DNA from: DUAL01 sp036012565
Lineage (GTDB): Bacteria; Bacteroidota; Bacteroidia; Flavobacteriales; BACL11
Length of the DNA stretch: 14,522 nucleotides
Reading direction: 5' to 3'
Assembly: GCA_036012565.1 (NCBI GenBank)
Contig: DASCPP010000006.1
Coordinates: 1 to 14,522, forward strand
Shown here: in pieces, positions 1-6,805 of the stretch
Layout of the letters: every line of letters begins with the position of its first letter
Position numbering within the stretch: position 1 is the first letter of the stretch
Made by a program: the position numbers and the translations under genes
Notes under the pieces: model-generated
Databases searched by the model: none
What the model saw: the letters and a program-made list of their open reading frames with translations, nothing else
Told to the model about the DNA's origin: nothing

Positions 1-1
1 G

Positions 2-175
2 AAGGATCTCTCAGATATTATTGGTTGTGCTCCAGAGACTCTTATTAGATCTCTATCTGCACTTAAGAATGATGAGATAATCTCTATTGTTAAAAAGGAT
101 ATAAAGGTTGTTGATATTCAGAGACTTCATAGGATAGCAAACGTATATCGTGTGTGCTCCAACCACAGACCTTGA
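2..175 (+). CDS. Crp/Fnr-family transcriptional regulator, C-terminal end (partial, 5' end outside window)
   Basis: The first 57 codons, open from the window edge to a TGA at 173-175, translate as a Crp-type winged helix-turn-helix. The segment starts KDLSDIIGCAPETLIRSLS and continues into a wing-like stretch ending in VVDIQRLHRIANVY. In this family the recognition helix carries E-x-x-x-R, which reads the TGA half-site of CRP and FNR boxes; here it is E12 and R16 of the fragment (PETLIR). The N-terminal effector domain is not in the window, so it cannot be said whether the sensor is haem, Fe-S or cyclic nucleotide. The last residues (about VCSNHRP) do not look like a family ending, so the tail may have been altered by the decayed mobile remnant that follows. 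A compatible palindrome lies upstream of moeA, but a link is inference. Family call fairly sure; integrity uncertain. Confidence 0.7.
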   Translation, partial: KDLSDIIGCAPETLIRSLSALKNDEIISIVKKDIKVVDIQRLHRIANVYRVCSNHRP

Positions 176-280
176 AGTAACGTTTAGAAATTATGGAGAT
201 GTTCCATTAACTTCTTTAGATTAATATACTAGGTGAAGATTATATTGTAATCAAACTTATTAGATTCTAAAAATATACTC

Positions 281-518
281 TTACCCATTATCATCTCCAA
301 TAACTACTTCTAAAGCATTATCTGTTTCTCTATTAATAAAGTCTTTGTAGCATCTGAACTGAAATTTTATCGCTTGAAATATTTCCAAAAGAATAGTGTG
401 CAATATGATAGCTTATTCTTTTTGTTATTTCTACTTTCTTTGCAATTTTTTTCAGCCATCTATTGTATTTACTTTAAGAGGCTGAAACTAATAAAATTGG
501 ATTAGTGACAGAAGTCAT
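281..518 (-). pseudogene. Decayed tyrosine recombinase (phage integrase family), C-terminal catalytic domain remnant
   Basis: Read on the minus strand from 518, one frame gives VTNPILLVSAS, a stop (474-476), then SKYNRWLKKIAKKVEITKR and ISYHIAHYSFGNISSDKIS, ending VQMLQRLY and a stop at 333-335. From about 342 the next frame gives KDFINRETDNALEVVIG, stopping at 281-283. Together these match the C-terminal part of Bacteroidota tyrosine recombinases. In the family the box is HxxRH; here it is HIAHY, so the catalytic Arg and the following His are replaced. The segment that normally lies between LY and NFI, which carries the nucleophilic Tyr, is missing, and the frame shifts at that point. The N-terminal half is absent. 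It is therefore dead: one in-frame stop, one internal deletion, lost catalytic residues. It is probably a scar of an old integrated element. Confidence 0.75.
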
Positions 519-581
519 GTTTTATATATAATGTTCTACCTTATTTTGTAAGATTAATTTTATAAACGATATAAAATGGTA

Positions 582-594
582 ATGTTATAAACAT
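582..594. promoter_or_regulatory. Perfect palindrome abutting the nadA start codon
   Basis: ATGTT-ATA-AACAT is a perfect inverted repeat of 5-bp arms around a 3-bp centre, ending one base before the nadA ATG. Its position over the presumed 5' leader would suit a repressor or translational control site for the NAD operon. In A+T-rich DNA such short palindromes arise by chance, and I do not recognise it as a known NadR, NiaR or NrtR site. Speculative. Confidence 0.25.
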
Positions 595-595
595 A

Positions 596-1522
596 ATGGA
601 TCAGAAAATACTTATAAAGAGAATTCTTAATTTAAAACAAGAGAAAAACGCAATCATTTTAGCTCATTATTATCAAGATCCATCTATTCAAGAAATAGCA
701 GATTTTGTTGGTGATAGTTTAGGATTATCTCATAAGGCAAAAAAGACAGAGGCTAATATTATTGTTTTTGCAGGAGTACATTTTATGGCAGAAACAGCAA
801 AAATTATAAATCCAGAAAAGAAAGTTATTTTACCAGATATGGATGCGGGATGTTCTCTTTCAGAGTCTTGTCCAGCTGATAAATTCAAAGAATTTATAAA
901 AAATCATCCTAATCATACTGTAATTTCTTATATTAATTGTTCTACCGAGATAAAAGCATTAAGTGATATTATTTGCACCTCTTCAAACGCACTAAGAGTG
1001 ATAAACTCTGTGCCAAAAGAAAGAGAAATAATATTTGCTCCCGATAAGAATTTAGGGGCCTATTTGGCTCGTAAAAGTGGTAGAGAATTAGTTCTTTGGG
1101 ATGGTACTTGCATTGTGCATCAAGAATTTTCAGAAACAAAGATTGAAACACTAAAGAAGGAACATCCTAGTTCAAAAGTTATTGCACATCCAGAATGTAC
1201 TTCATATATATTAGATTATGCAGATTTTATAGGGTCTACTACAGCCCTATTAGATTTTACAAGATCGGACAAATCACAAGTTTTTATAGTTGCGACAGAA
1301 GCTTGTTTATTATATCAAATGAGGAAGAGAAGTCCTGAGAAAGAATTTATTGTAGCTCCTGTTGTGAGTAGTTGCAGTGCTTGTCAACAATGTCCATATA
1401 TGCAAAAAAACACATTAGAGAAATTGTATCAATGTTTAAAGAATGAATCTCCTGAAATTATAATTGAAGAGAAACTTAGAAATAAAGCATATATATCGGT
1501 TCAGAAGATGATGAAGATATGA
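596..1522 (+). CDS. nadA: Quinolinate synthase
   Basis: NadA is a [4Fe-4S] enzyme condensing iminoaspartate (from NadB) with dihydroxyacetone phosphate to quinolinate, the pyridine precursor of NAD; cytoplasmic. At 308 residues it has normal family length. Visible motifs: AHYYQDP (23-29), GDSLGLS (39-45), FMAETAKI (63-70), PDMDAGCSLSESCP (80-93), IAHPEC (196-201) and CSACQQCPYMQKNTLEKL (260-277). Cys86, Cys201 and a cysteine of the CxxCxxC group 260/263/266 are the expected cluster ligands; the CxxCxxCPYM form resembles the E. coli type. The ATG at 596 is the first in frame and places HYY at its usual distance from the N-terminus. The stop overlaps the nadB start as ATGA, implying translational coupling. 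Oxygen-sensitive cluster enzyme, consistent with the low-oxygen theme downstream. Very sure. Confidence 0.97.
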   Translation: MDQKILIKRILNLKQEKNAIILAHYYQDPSIQEIADFVGDSLGLSHKAKKTEANIIVFAGVHFMAETAKIINPEKKVILPDMDAGCSLSESCPADKFKEFIKNHPNHTVISYINCSTEIKALSDIICTSSNALRVINSVPKEREIIFAPDKNLGAYLARKSGRELVLWDGTCIVHQEFSETKIETLKKEHPSSKVIAHPECTSYILDYADFIGSTTALLDFTRSDKSQVFIVATEACLLYQMRKRSPEKEFIVAPVVSSCSACQQCPYMQKNTLEKLYQCLKNESPEIIIEEKLRNKAYISVQKMMKI

Positions 1523-3054
1523 AAACAGAATATTTAGTAATTGGTTCAGGAATTGCGGGATTGAGCTTTGCATTAAAGGTTGCTCAATATCAAACAGAAT
1601 CAAAAATTACGATTATAACAAAATCTTATGAAGCGGATGGAAGTACTAAACATGCACAAGGTGGTATTGCTGTGGTTTCTGATTTTAATAATGACTCTTT
1701 TGAAAATCATATTAATGATACGCTTTTGGCAGGTGATGGATTATGTAATCCTAATATTGTAAACTTTGTGGTGGAACAAGCTCCCATTCGATTTAAGGAA
1801 CTAATAAGTTATGGTACTGATTTTGACCAAGATAATAAACAAGAATATGATTTAGCAATGGAGGGAGGGCATTCTCAAAAAAGAATAATCCATAAACAAG
1901 ACTGCACGGGACTAGAAATAGTAGAGTCTCTATTGAGACGAATAAAATCTTATAAAAATATACAGATAATAAAACATCTGTTTGCAATTGACTTGATAGT
2001 TGAGAAGGGATCATGCTTTGGTGTAATTGCTAAAGATGTAAATACTAATAAAATTAGAAATATCCTTGCTAAGAAAACATTACTTGCTACTGGAGGTATT
2101 GGACAAGTATTTCAGTCTACTACTAATCCTTTAGTTTCTACTGCCGATGGAATTGCAATGGCAAAACGAGTAGATGTTAAAATAAGTGATATGGAGTTTA
2201 TCCAATTTCATCCTACAGCATTATATAATCCAAATCAAACACCTTCCTTTCTGATTTCTGAAGCGGCAAGAGGTAAAGGAGCTATTTTGAGAACTGTGAA
2301 TGGTAGTAGGTTTATGCAAAATTATCATAAGGATAAAGAACTTGCAACAAGAGATATTGTTGCTAGAGCAATTGATACTGAGACTAAAAAGACAAATGTA
2401 AATTATGTGTTTTTAGATTGTAGTACTATTCCTGAAAGAGAGATAGAAAAACATTTTCCAAATATAAAGAAGAAATGTGAAGAGTTAGGGTTGGATCTAA
2501 GTACAGATTCAATTCCTGTTATGCCTGCAGCACATTTTGTATGTGGTGGTATAAATACAGATATAAATGGGCGAACAAATATCAATAATCTTTATGCATG
2601 TGGTGAGTGCGCAAACACAGGGCTTAATGGCGCAAACAGACTTGCTTCCAACTCCTTATTAGAGTCTTTAGTTTTTTCACATCAATGTGCAATGGATGCA
2701 ACTAATAGTATAGAAGAAATCAGTATTTCTTTTAAAGATTTAGGCAATAATGATATAAACAGAAAAGAATACTCTCATCAAAAAATTCAACATATGCTTT
2801 TCGGAATTAAGAATGTAATGAGTGAAAATGTTGGAGTTCTTACAGATGATAAATTATTAAGAAAGGCCTATAGTTTTATAACTAATATGCAAGAAAAAAT
2901 AGAGGTGATTTATCAAGAATATAAGGCGTCAATTGCATTATTAGAATTAAGAAATATTTCATTAGTGTCATATCTTATTATTCAACAATCATTGGAACGA
3001 AAAGAAAACAAAGGGGTTTTTTATAATGAAAATTTAGTTAAATTGCAATTATGA
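1519..3054 (+). CDS. nadB: L-aspartate oxidase
   Basis: NadB is an FAD flavoenzyme oxidising L-aspartate to iminoaspartate, which NadA consumes; it can reoxidise with oxygen or fumarate. At 511 residues it has usual length. The N-terminal dinucleotide fold shows GSGIAGLSFAL (9-19). Further family motifs are TKHAQGGIAV (43-52), EGGHSQKRI (115-123), FHPTAL (230-235), ISEAARGKGAILR (246-258), ATRDIVARAI (276-285), PAAHFVCGGI (336-345) and CGECANTGLNGANRLASNSL (361-380). Glu115, His231, Arg278 and His339 match, by position and context, the four substrate-binding residues of E. coli NadB. The last ~110 residues form the helical C-terminal domain. The conserved EGGHS and Arg separate it from succinate dehydrogenase flavoproteins. 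It overlaps nadA by ATGA at its start and pdxH by ATGA at its end. No nadC is seen nearby. Confidence 0.97.
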   Translation: MKTEYLVIGSGIAGLSFALKVAQYQTESKITIITKSYEADGSTKHAQGGIAVVSDFNNDSFENHINDTLLAGDGLCNPNIVNFVVEQAPIRFKELISYGTDFDQDNKQEYDLAMEGGHSQKRIIHKQDCTGLEIVESLLRRIKSYKNIQIIKHLFAIDLIVEKGSCFGVIAKDVNTNKIRNILAKKTLLATGGIGQVFQSTTNPLVSTADGIAMAKRVDVKISDMEFIQFHPTALYNPNQTPSFLISEAARGKGAILRTVNGSRFMQNYHKDKELATRDIVARAIDTETKKTNVNYVFLDCSTIPEREIEKHFPNIKKKCEELGLDLSTDSIPVMPAAHFVCGGINTDINGRTNINNLYACGECANTGLNGANRLASNSLLESLVFSHQCAMDATNSIEEISISFKDLGNNDINRKEYSHQKIQHMLFGIKNVMSENVGVLTDDKLLRKAYSFITNMQEKIEVIYQEYKASIALLELRNISLVSYLIIQQSLERKENKGVFYNENLVKLQL

Positions 3055-3692
3055 ATTTAATAAATCACATCTTTTCAAGAGTAATGAAAAGAAACCTATA
3101 CAAGAATAAAATGTTAAAAGATCCTTTTACACAGTTTGAAAAATGGTTTTATTTTGTTAAACGATTGAAAATAATTCCATTTTATGATAGAATGGGGTTA
3201 AGTACAATAAGTAAAGAGGGAATACCTACTTCCAGAATTGTTCTTTTGAAAACGATTGATAGTAAGGGATTTGTTTTTTTTACAAATTATAAAAGTAATA
3301 AGTCAATTGATATTCAATTAAATCCAAATGCATCCCTCTTATTTTATTGGCCATTAATAGAAAGGCAAGTACGTATAAATGGTAAAATTGAAAAGGTGTC
3401 AGTAGAAGAATCAGAGAGCTATTTTAAAACACGCCCAAGAAAAAGTCAAATTGGAGCATGGGCATCTAAACAAAGTTGTATTATTCATTCTAAAAAAGAT
3501 TTTGAAAACCAAATTACTAAATACACTGAAAAGTATAAAAATAAAACAATTCCTTGTCCTCCATTTTGGGGAGGTTATCGATTAATTCCTTCATCATTTG
3601 AGTTTTGGCAAGCTAGAGTAAATCGATTACATGATAGATTTCTTTATACGATTAAAAATAAAAATTGGATAATTAAAAGATTATCCCCATAA
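3051..3692 (+). CDS. pdxH: Pyridoxamine/pyridoxine 5'-phosphate oxidase
   Basis: PdxH is an FMN enzyme oxidising PNP or PMP to pyridoxal 5'-phosphate, using oxygen; a cytoplasmic homodimer. At 213 residues it is of standard length. Motifs seen: DPFTQFEKWF (24-33), PTSRIVLLK (59-67), FFTNYKSNKS (76-85), FYWPLIERQVRINGK (98-112), RPRKSQIGAWASKQS (128-142), PPFWGGYRLIP (170-180) and the substrate-binding RLHDR (192-196). The Arg-Leu-His-Asp-Arg motif marks true PNP oxidase rather than other split-barrel flavoproteins. The ATG at 3051 makes an ATGA overlap with nadB; an ATG at 3084 (Met12) would also leave the fold intact. Position in a coupled unit with nadA and nadB suggests co-production of two cofactor pathways; tryptophanase, the convergent neighbour 21 bp away, uses its product. 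Very sure of family. Confidence 0.95.
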   Translation: MNLINHIFSRVMKRNLYKNKMLKDPFTQFEKWFYFVKRLKIIPFYDRMGLSTISKEGIPTSRIVLLKTIDSKGFVFFTNYKSNKSIDIQLNPNASLLFYWPLIERQVRINGKIEKVSVEESESYFKTRPRKSQIGAWASKQSCIIHSKKDFENQITKYTEKYKNKTIPCPPFWGGYRLIPSSFEFWQARVNRLHDRFLYTIKNKNWIIKRLSP

Positions 3693-3713
3693 GGAATATA
3701 AAAAATAGAGCCA

Positions 3714-5108
3714 TTATTCTATCCTCTTAAAATGAGCTGTAAAATGACGGAGGAATTGATTTTCTTTTATGATTTCTATTCCTTTAGCTGTAGATTTATT
3801 TCTCAATAATTCTTCAAATATCTCTACTATATAATCTATATGAGATTGTGTGTAAACTCTTCTAGGGATAGCAAGTCTTACTAAGTCCATTTCTGCAGGA
3901 ATTAATTCTCGTTTCTCATCATATTTCCCGAACATAACTGAGCCAATTTCAACTGATCTTATTCCACCCTTTAAGTACAAATTGCAAACCAATGCTTGTC
4001 CTGGATATTGGTTTATTGGTATGTGATTGTAAAATTCTCGCGCATCAATATACACAGCATGTCCTCCTACTGGTCGCATAATCGGTATGCCCATCTCATG
4101 TAATTTATTTCCTAAATAAGTAGTTGAAGAAATTCTGTAATGCAAATAATCTGCATCAAAGACCTCTTGAAAACCAACTGCTATTGCTTCCATATCTCTC
4201 CCGCTAAGTCCTCCATAAGTCGCAAATCCTTCTGTAATAATTAGTAAATTAATACACTCATCAGCAAGTTTTTTATCATTAAGTGCTAAAAATCCACCCA
4301 TATTTACAAGAGCATCTTTTTTAGCACTCATTGTACAACCATCCGCAAGAGCAAACATTTCCTGAGCAATTTGTTTGTATGTGTAATCCTCAAACCCTTC
4401 TTCTCTTTGCTTAATAAAATATGCATTTTCAGCTATACGGCAGGCATCTAAGACAAAAAGAATTCCATGTTTTTTACAAATCTCCGAAACTTCTTTTGTA
4501 TTAGACATACTTACTGGTTGGCCTCCACCACTATTATTGGTAACAGTTAATATGACAGCACTAACATTCTTAGCTCCCCACTTTTTAATTGTAGTAATTA
4601 AAGTTGGAATATCTAGATTTCCTTTAAAAGGATGTTCAATTGCAGGATTTTTTCCCACGTCTGTTAAGCAATCAACTGCTTCAGCACCTGAGAATTCAAT
4701 ATTAGCTCTTGTAGTATCAAAATGTGTATTGCTAATAAAAATCTTTCCTTTACCACCAATATGACCATATAAGATACGTTCAGCCGCACGCCCTTGGTGC
4801 GTGGGAAGAATATGTTTGTAGCCAGTAATATCCTGCACTGAACTTTCTAGTTTTCCCCAACTTCTTGCTCCAGCATAACTCTCATCACCATGCATCATAG
4901 CAGCCCATTGTGCCGAACTCATGGCAGAAGTTCCACTATCTGTTAGTAAGTCAATTAACACATCCTTTGCTGATAGTAAGAAAGGATTATAGTGTGCTTC
5001 TTTTAAATATTTTTTTCTCTCTTCTTCAGTTGTCATCTGAATTGGTTCTACCATTTTAATTTTAAATGGTTCAATAATTGTTTTAGGCATAACTTTAATT
5101 TTTTTCAT
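3714..5108 (-). CDS. tnaA: Tryptophanase (PLP-dependent tryptophan indole-lyase)
   Basis: This 464-residue beta-eliminating lyase splits L-tryptophan to indole, pyruvate and ammonia. Family signs: EPFKIK (13-18), NPFLL (41-45), LIDLLTDSGTSAMS (51-64), GDESYAG (74-80), THQGRAAE (103-110), GGGQPVSMSN (194-203), LDACRIAENAYFIKQRE (220-236) and MSAKKDALVNMGG (260-272), where Lys264 should hold PLP, with Asp221 contacting the pyridine nitrogen. The family also contains tyrosine phenol-lyase (TPL). Two specificity positions argue for tryptophanase: Asp131 in SNTHFDTTR (Thr in TPL, Asp in TnaA) and Ile388 in IRSVEIGS (Arg in TPL, hydrophobic in TnaA). The ATG at 5108 gives MKKIKVMPK; Met7 is an alternative start. 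No tnaC-like leader peptide with a Trp codon is seen upstream. It is convergent with pdxH and divergent from the U32 gene. Confidence 0.92.
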   Translation of the reverse strand: MKKIKVMPKTIIEPFKIKMVEPIQMTTEEERKKYLKEAHYNPFLLSAKDVLIDLLTDSGTSAMSSAQWAAMMHGDESYAGARSWGKLESSVQDITGYKHILPTHQGRAAERILYGHIGGKGKIFISNTHFDTTRANIEFSGAEAVDCLTDVGKNPAIEHPFKGNLDIPTLITTIKKWGAKNVSAVILTVTNNSGGGQPVSMSNTKEVSEICKKHGILFVLDACRIAENAYFIKQREEGFEDYTYKQIAQEMFALADGCTMSAKKDALVNMGGFLALNDKKLADECINLLIITEGFATYGGLSGRDMEAIAVGFQEVFDADYLHYRISSTTYLGNKLHEMGIPIMRPVGGHAVYIDAREFYNHIPINQYPGQALVCNLYLKGGIRSVEIGSVMFGKYDEKRELIPAEMDLVRLAIPRRVYTQSHIDYIVEIFEELLRNKSTAKGIEIIKENQFLRHFTAHFKRIE

Positions 5109-5134
5109 TATGCAATAATATTTAATTTAAAGAA

Positions 5135-5152
5135 ATACTTCTTATAAAGTAT
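5135..5152. promoter_or_regulatory. Inverted repeat in the tryptophanase upstream region
   Basis: ATACTT-CTTATA-AAGTAT is a perfect inverted repeat with 6-bp arms and a 6-bp centre, 27 bp upstream of the tnaA start in the divergent tnaA/U32 interval. It could be an operator or part of the tnaA leader. I cannot match it to a known regulator, and the interval is A+T-rich, so chance is possible. Confidence 0.25.
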
Positions 5153-5195
5153 ATTAATTTTTTATTAACCATTCATCTCCTGCAACTAAAAAACT

Positions 5196-5203
5196 TAACT
5201 TTG
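5196..5203 (+). promoter_or_regulatory. Bacteroidota-type -7 promoter box for the U32-ferredoxin operon
   Basis: TAACTTTG fits the TAnnTTTG consensus of Bacteroidota housekeeping promoters and lies 19 bp before the ATG at 5223, leaving a leader of roughly 15 bases. A clear -33 TTG element is not obvious at the expected spacing. Confidence 0.5.
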
Positions 5204-5222
5204 CAAACGCAAAACCAACTAA

Positions 5223-6458
5223 ATGAACACAGAAATTGAAATCATGGCGCCAGCAGGATCTTGGGAAGCACTACAAGCCGCTATTCAAGGAAGAGCTAAC
5301 TCCATATATTTTGGCATCGAACAACTCAATATGCGTGCTAGAGCTTCTAACAACTTTACTTTAGAAGACTTGAAAGAAATTGCTCAGATCTGTCAAGAAA
5401 ATAATGTAAAGTCATACATCACGCTTAACACTATTATTTACAACCACGACCTTTCTTTGATGAAGCGTATTGTGGATACTGCTCAAGGAGCAGGCATTAC
5501 TGCCATCATCGCTTCAGATCAAGCCGTAATCAACTATGTTGCTTCTCAAAAAATGGAAGTACACATCTCAACACAAAGCAATGTAACCAACATAGAAACC
5601 GTACGCTTCTTTGCACACTTTGCTGATGTAATAGTTCTTTCTAGAGAGCTAAGCTTAATACAAGTAAAGGAAATCACTAAAATAATTGAAAAAGAAAACA
5701 TTTGTGGTCCTTCAGGCAATTTGGTAAAAATTGAGATTTTCGCACACGGAGCACTATGTGTAGCTGTTTCTGGTAAATGTTACATGAGCTTACACACTAG
5801 CAATTCTTCTGCTAACAGAGGAGCTTGTATACAAAACTGTAGAAGAACTTACACCCTAACCGACACCGAATCTGGTCATCTGTTTGAGGTTGACAATGAA
5901 TACATCATGTCACCTAAAGATCTTTGTACCATTGGTTTTATTGATCAGATAATTGATGTTGGTGTTACCATATTGAAACTAGAAGGAAGAGGAAGAGCGC
6001 CAGAGTATGTAAAAACAGTTACACAATGTTATAGAGAGGCTGCTGATGCTTACTTAAACGGAAGTTACAATCAGGAAAAGGTTGATACATGGTTGAAACG
6101 CCTAAAAAGCGTTTATAACAGAGGTTTTTGGGATGGCTACTACTTGGGACAAAAATTAGGTGAATGGGCTGGCGTACATGGCTCAAAAGCTACTAGGAAA
6201 AAGGTCTTCTTGGCCAAAGGGAAAAGATACTTCCCAAGAATTCAGGTAGCCGAATTCCAAATGGAAGCGCTTCAACTGAAAAAAGGAGATCAAATCCTTA
6301 TAACAGGGAAAACCACGGGGGTTATTGAAACTACTATTGAAGAAATTCGTGTAGATAATGCACAACAAAAAGTAGTGAATAAAGGAGATAACTTCTCTAT
6401 TCCACTTCAAGAAACTATCAGGCCTGGCGACAAACTATATAAGGTCGTAGATGCCTAA
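5223..6458 (+). CDS. U32-family protein, TrhP-like (probable prephenate-dependent tRNA uridine hydroxylase)
   Basis: The 411 residues match the peptidase U32 family. Members once called collagenases now include TrhP (5-hydroxyuridine at tRNA position 34), RlhA (23S rRNA) and UbiU/UbiV; they carry an Fe-S cluster rather than a protease site. Seen: an N-terminal barrel opening EIMAPAGSWEALQAA (6-20), the hallmark block AHGALCVAVSGKCYMSLHTS (174-193), SSANRGACIQNCRRTY (195-210) and SPKDLC (230-235). Cys179, Cys186, Cys202 or 206, and Cys235 are the expected cluster ligands. LKLEGRGRAPEYV (251-263) is also typical. Residues from about 335 form the small beta-rich C-terminal domain found in TrhP-like members. 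Its last 8 bases overlap the ferredoxin gene, suggesting a redox partner. Exact substrate is inferred from length and C-terminal domain; another RNA or quinone role is possible. Confidence 0.85.
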   Translation: MNTEIEIMAPAGSWEALQAAIQGRANSIYFGIEQLNMRARASNNFTLEDLKEIAQICQENNVKSYITLNTIIYNHDLSLMKRIVDTAQGAGITAIIASDQAVINYVASQKMEVHISTQSNVTNIETVRFFAHFADVIVLSRELSLIQVKEITKIIEKENICGPSGNLVKIEIFAHGALCVAVSGKCYMSLHTSNSSANRGACIQNCRRTYTLTDTESGHLFEVDNEYIMSPKDLCTIGFIDQIIDVGVTILKLEGRGRAPEYVKTVTQCYREAADAYLNGSYNQEKVDTWLKRLKSVYNRGFWDGYYLGQKLGEWAGVHGSKATRKKVFLAKGKRYFPRIQVAEFQMEALQLKKGDQILITGKTTGVIETTIEEIRVDNAQQKVVNKGDNFSIPLQETIRPGDKLYKVVDA

Positions 6459-6687
6459 ACTGATTCAAATAACACAACAGCGCCATAAATGCATTGGCTG
6501 TAATTATTGCGTAGAACTTGCTCCCGAGCGTTGGCGCATGTCTAAAAAAGACGGAAAAAGCATCTTACTAGAAGCCAGAAACAAGAAAGGTTTTCATACC
6601 GTTTCTGTCCATGAGATGCAGCTAGTAGAAAACCAAGCAGCTGCTAATGCCTGTCCTGTTAAGATCATTCAGATAAAAAAACTATAG
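6451..6687 (+). CDS. Small ferredoxin, single-cluster type
   Basis: A 78-residue protein with CIGCNYC (Cys14, Cys17, Cys20) and a distal ACPVKII (Cys68, followed by Pro). This is the pattern of a single [4Fe-4S] (or [3Fe-4S]) ferredoxin with an intervening ~47-residue segment in place of a second cluster. Such proteins pass low-potential electrons in the cytoplasm. The gene starts inside the end of the U32 gene (8-base overlap), so both are made from one mRNA and are probably coupled. That points to supply of electrons to, or cluster maintenance in, the U32 enzyme, but this is inference. Local G+C is unusually high for the window: I count 30 of 60 bases G or C in 6481-6540. No clear terminator follows. 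Confidence 0.88.
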   Translation: MPKLIQITQQRHKCIGCNYCVELAPERWRMSKKDGKSILLEARNKKGFHTVSVHEMQLVENQAAANACPVKIIQIKKL

Positions 6688-6780
6688 CTAAGCAAGTGTT
6701 TTCAGATAAATAGTAGCCCTATTAAAACAAAACAGAAGCAAACTTACAGAAGATTTACGGAAAATATTAAGAGAAAAAAG

Positions 6781-6805
6781 TCGGGGTAGCAAGATTCGAA
6801 CCTAA
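6781..6805 (-). repeat. Orphan tRNA 3'-end fragment (possible old attachment site)
   Basis: On the minus strand this reads as the T-loop and acceptor end of a tRNA: T-loop TTCGAAT (6800-6794), 3' T-stem strand CTTGC (6793-6789), acceptor strand TACCCCG (6788-6782), discriminator A (6781), then a T-tract from 6779 to 6774 like a tRNA gene terminator. The 5' T-stem strand pairs poorly, and no D-arm, anticodon arm or matching 5' acceptor strand exists upstream. It is therefore not a tRNA gene. tRNA 3' ends are the usual attachment sites of tyrosine-recombinase elements, so this may be a leftover att copy. Inference. Confidence 0.5.

Noticed and set aside
176..280. A short gene between the regulator fragment and the recombinase remnant
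   Set aside because: All frames are short and interrupted; no family resemblance or promoter box was seen.
3693..3713. A terminator between pdxH and tnaA
   Set aside because: The gap is only 21 bp of A-rich sequence with no stem; any terminator would have to lie within the coding ends, and none was clear.
4537..4764. A plus-strand frame opposite tryptophanase
   Set aside because: It has no recognisable domain and lies fully inside a strongly conserved enzyme gene on the other strand; it is an antisense by-product.
5153..5185. A tnaC-like leader peptide before tryptophanase (minus strand AGGAG then ATG)
   Set aside because: The ATG opens only a three-codon frame (Met-Asn-Gly) without a tryptophan codon, so it cannot act as a tryptophan-sensing leader of the known type.
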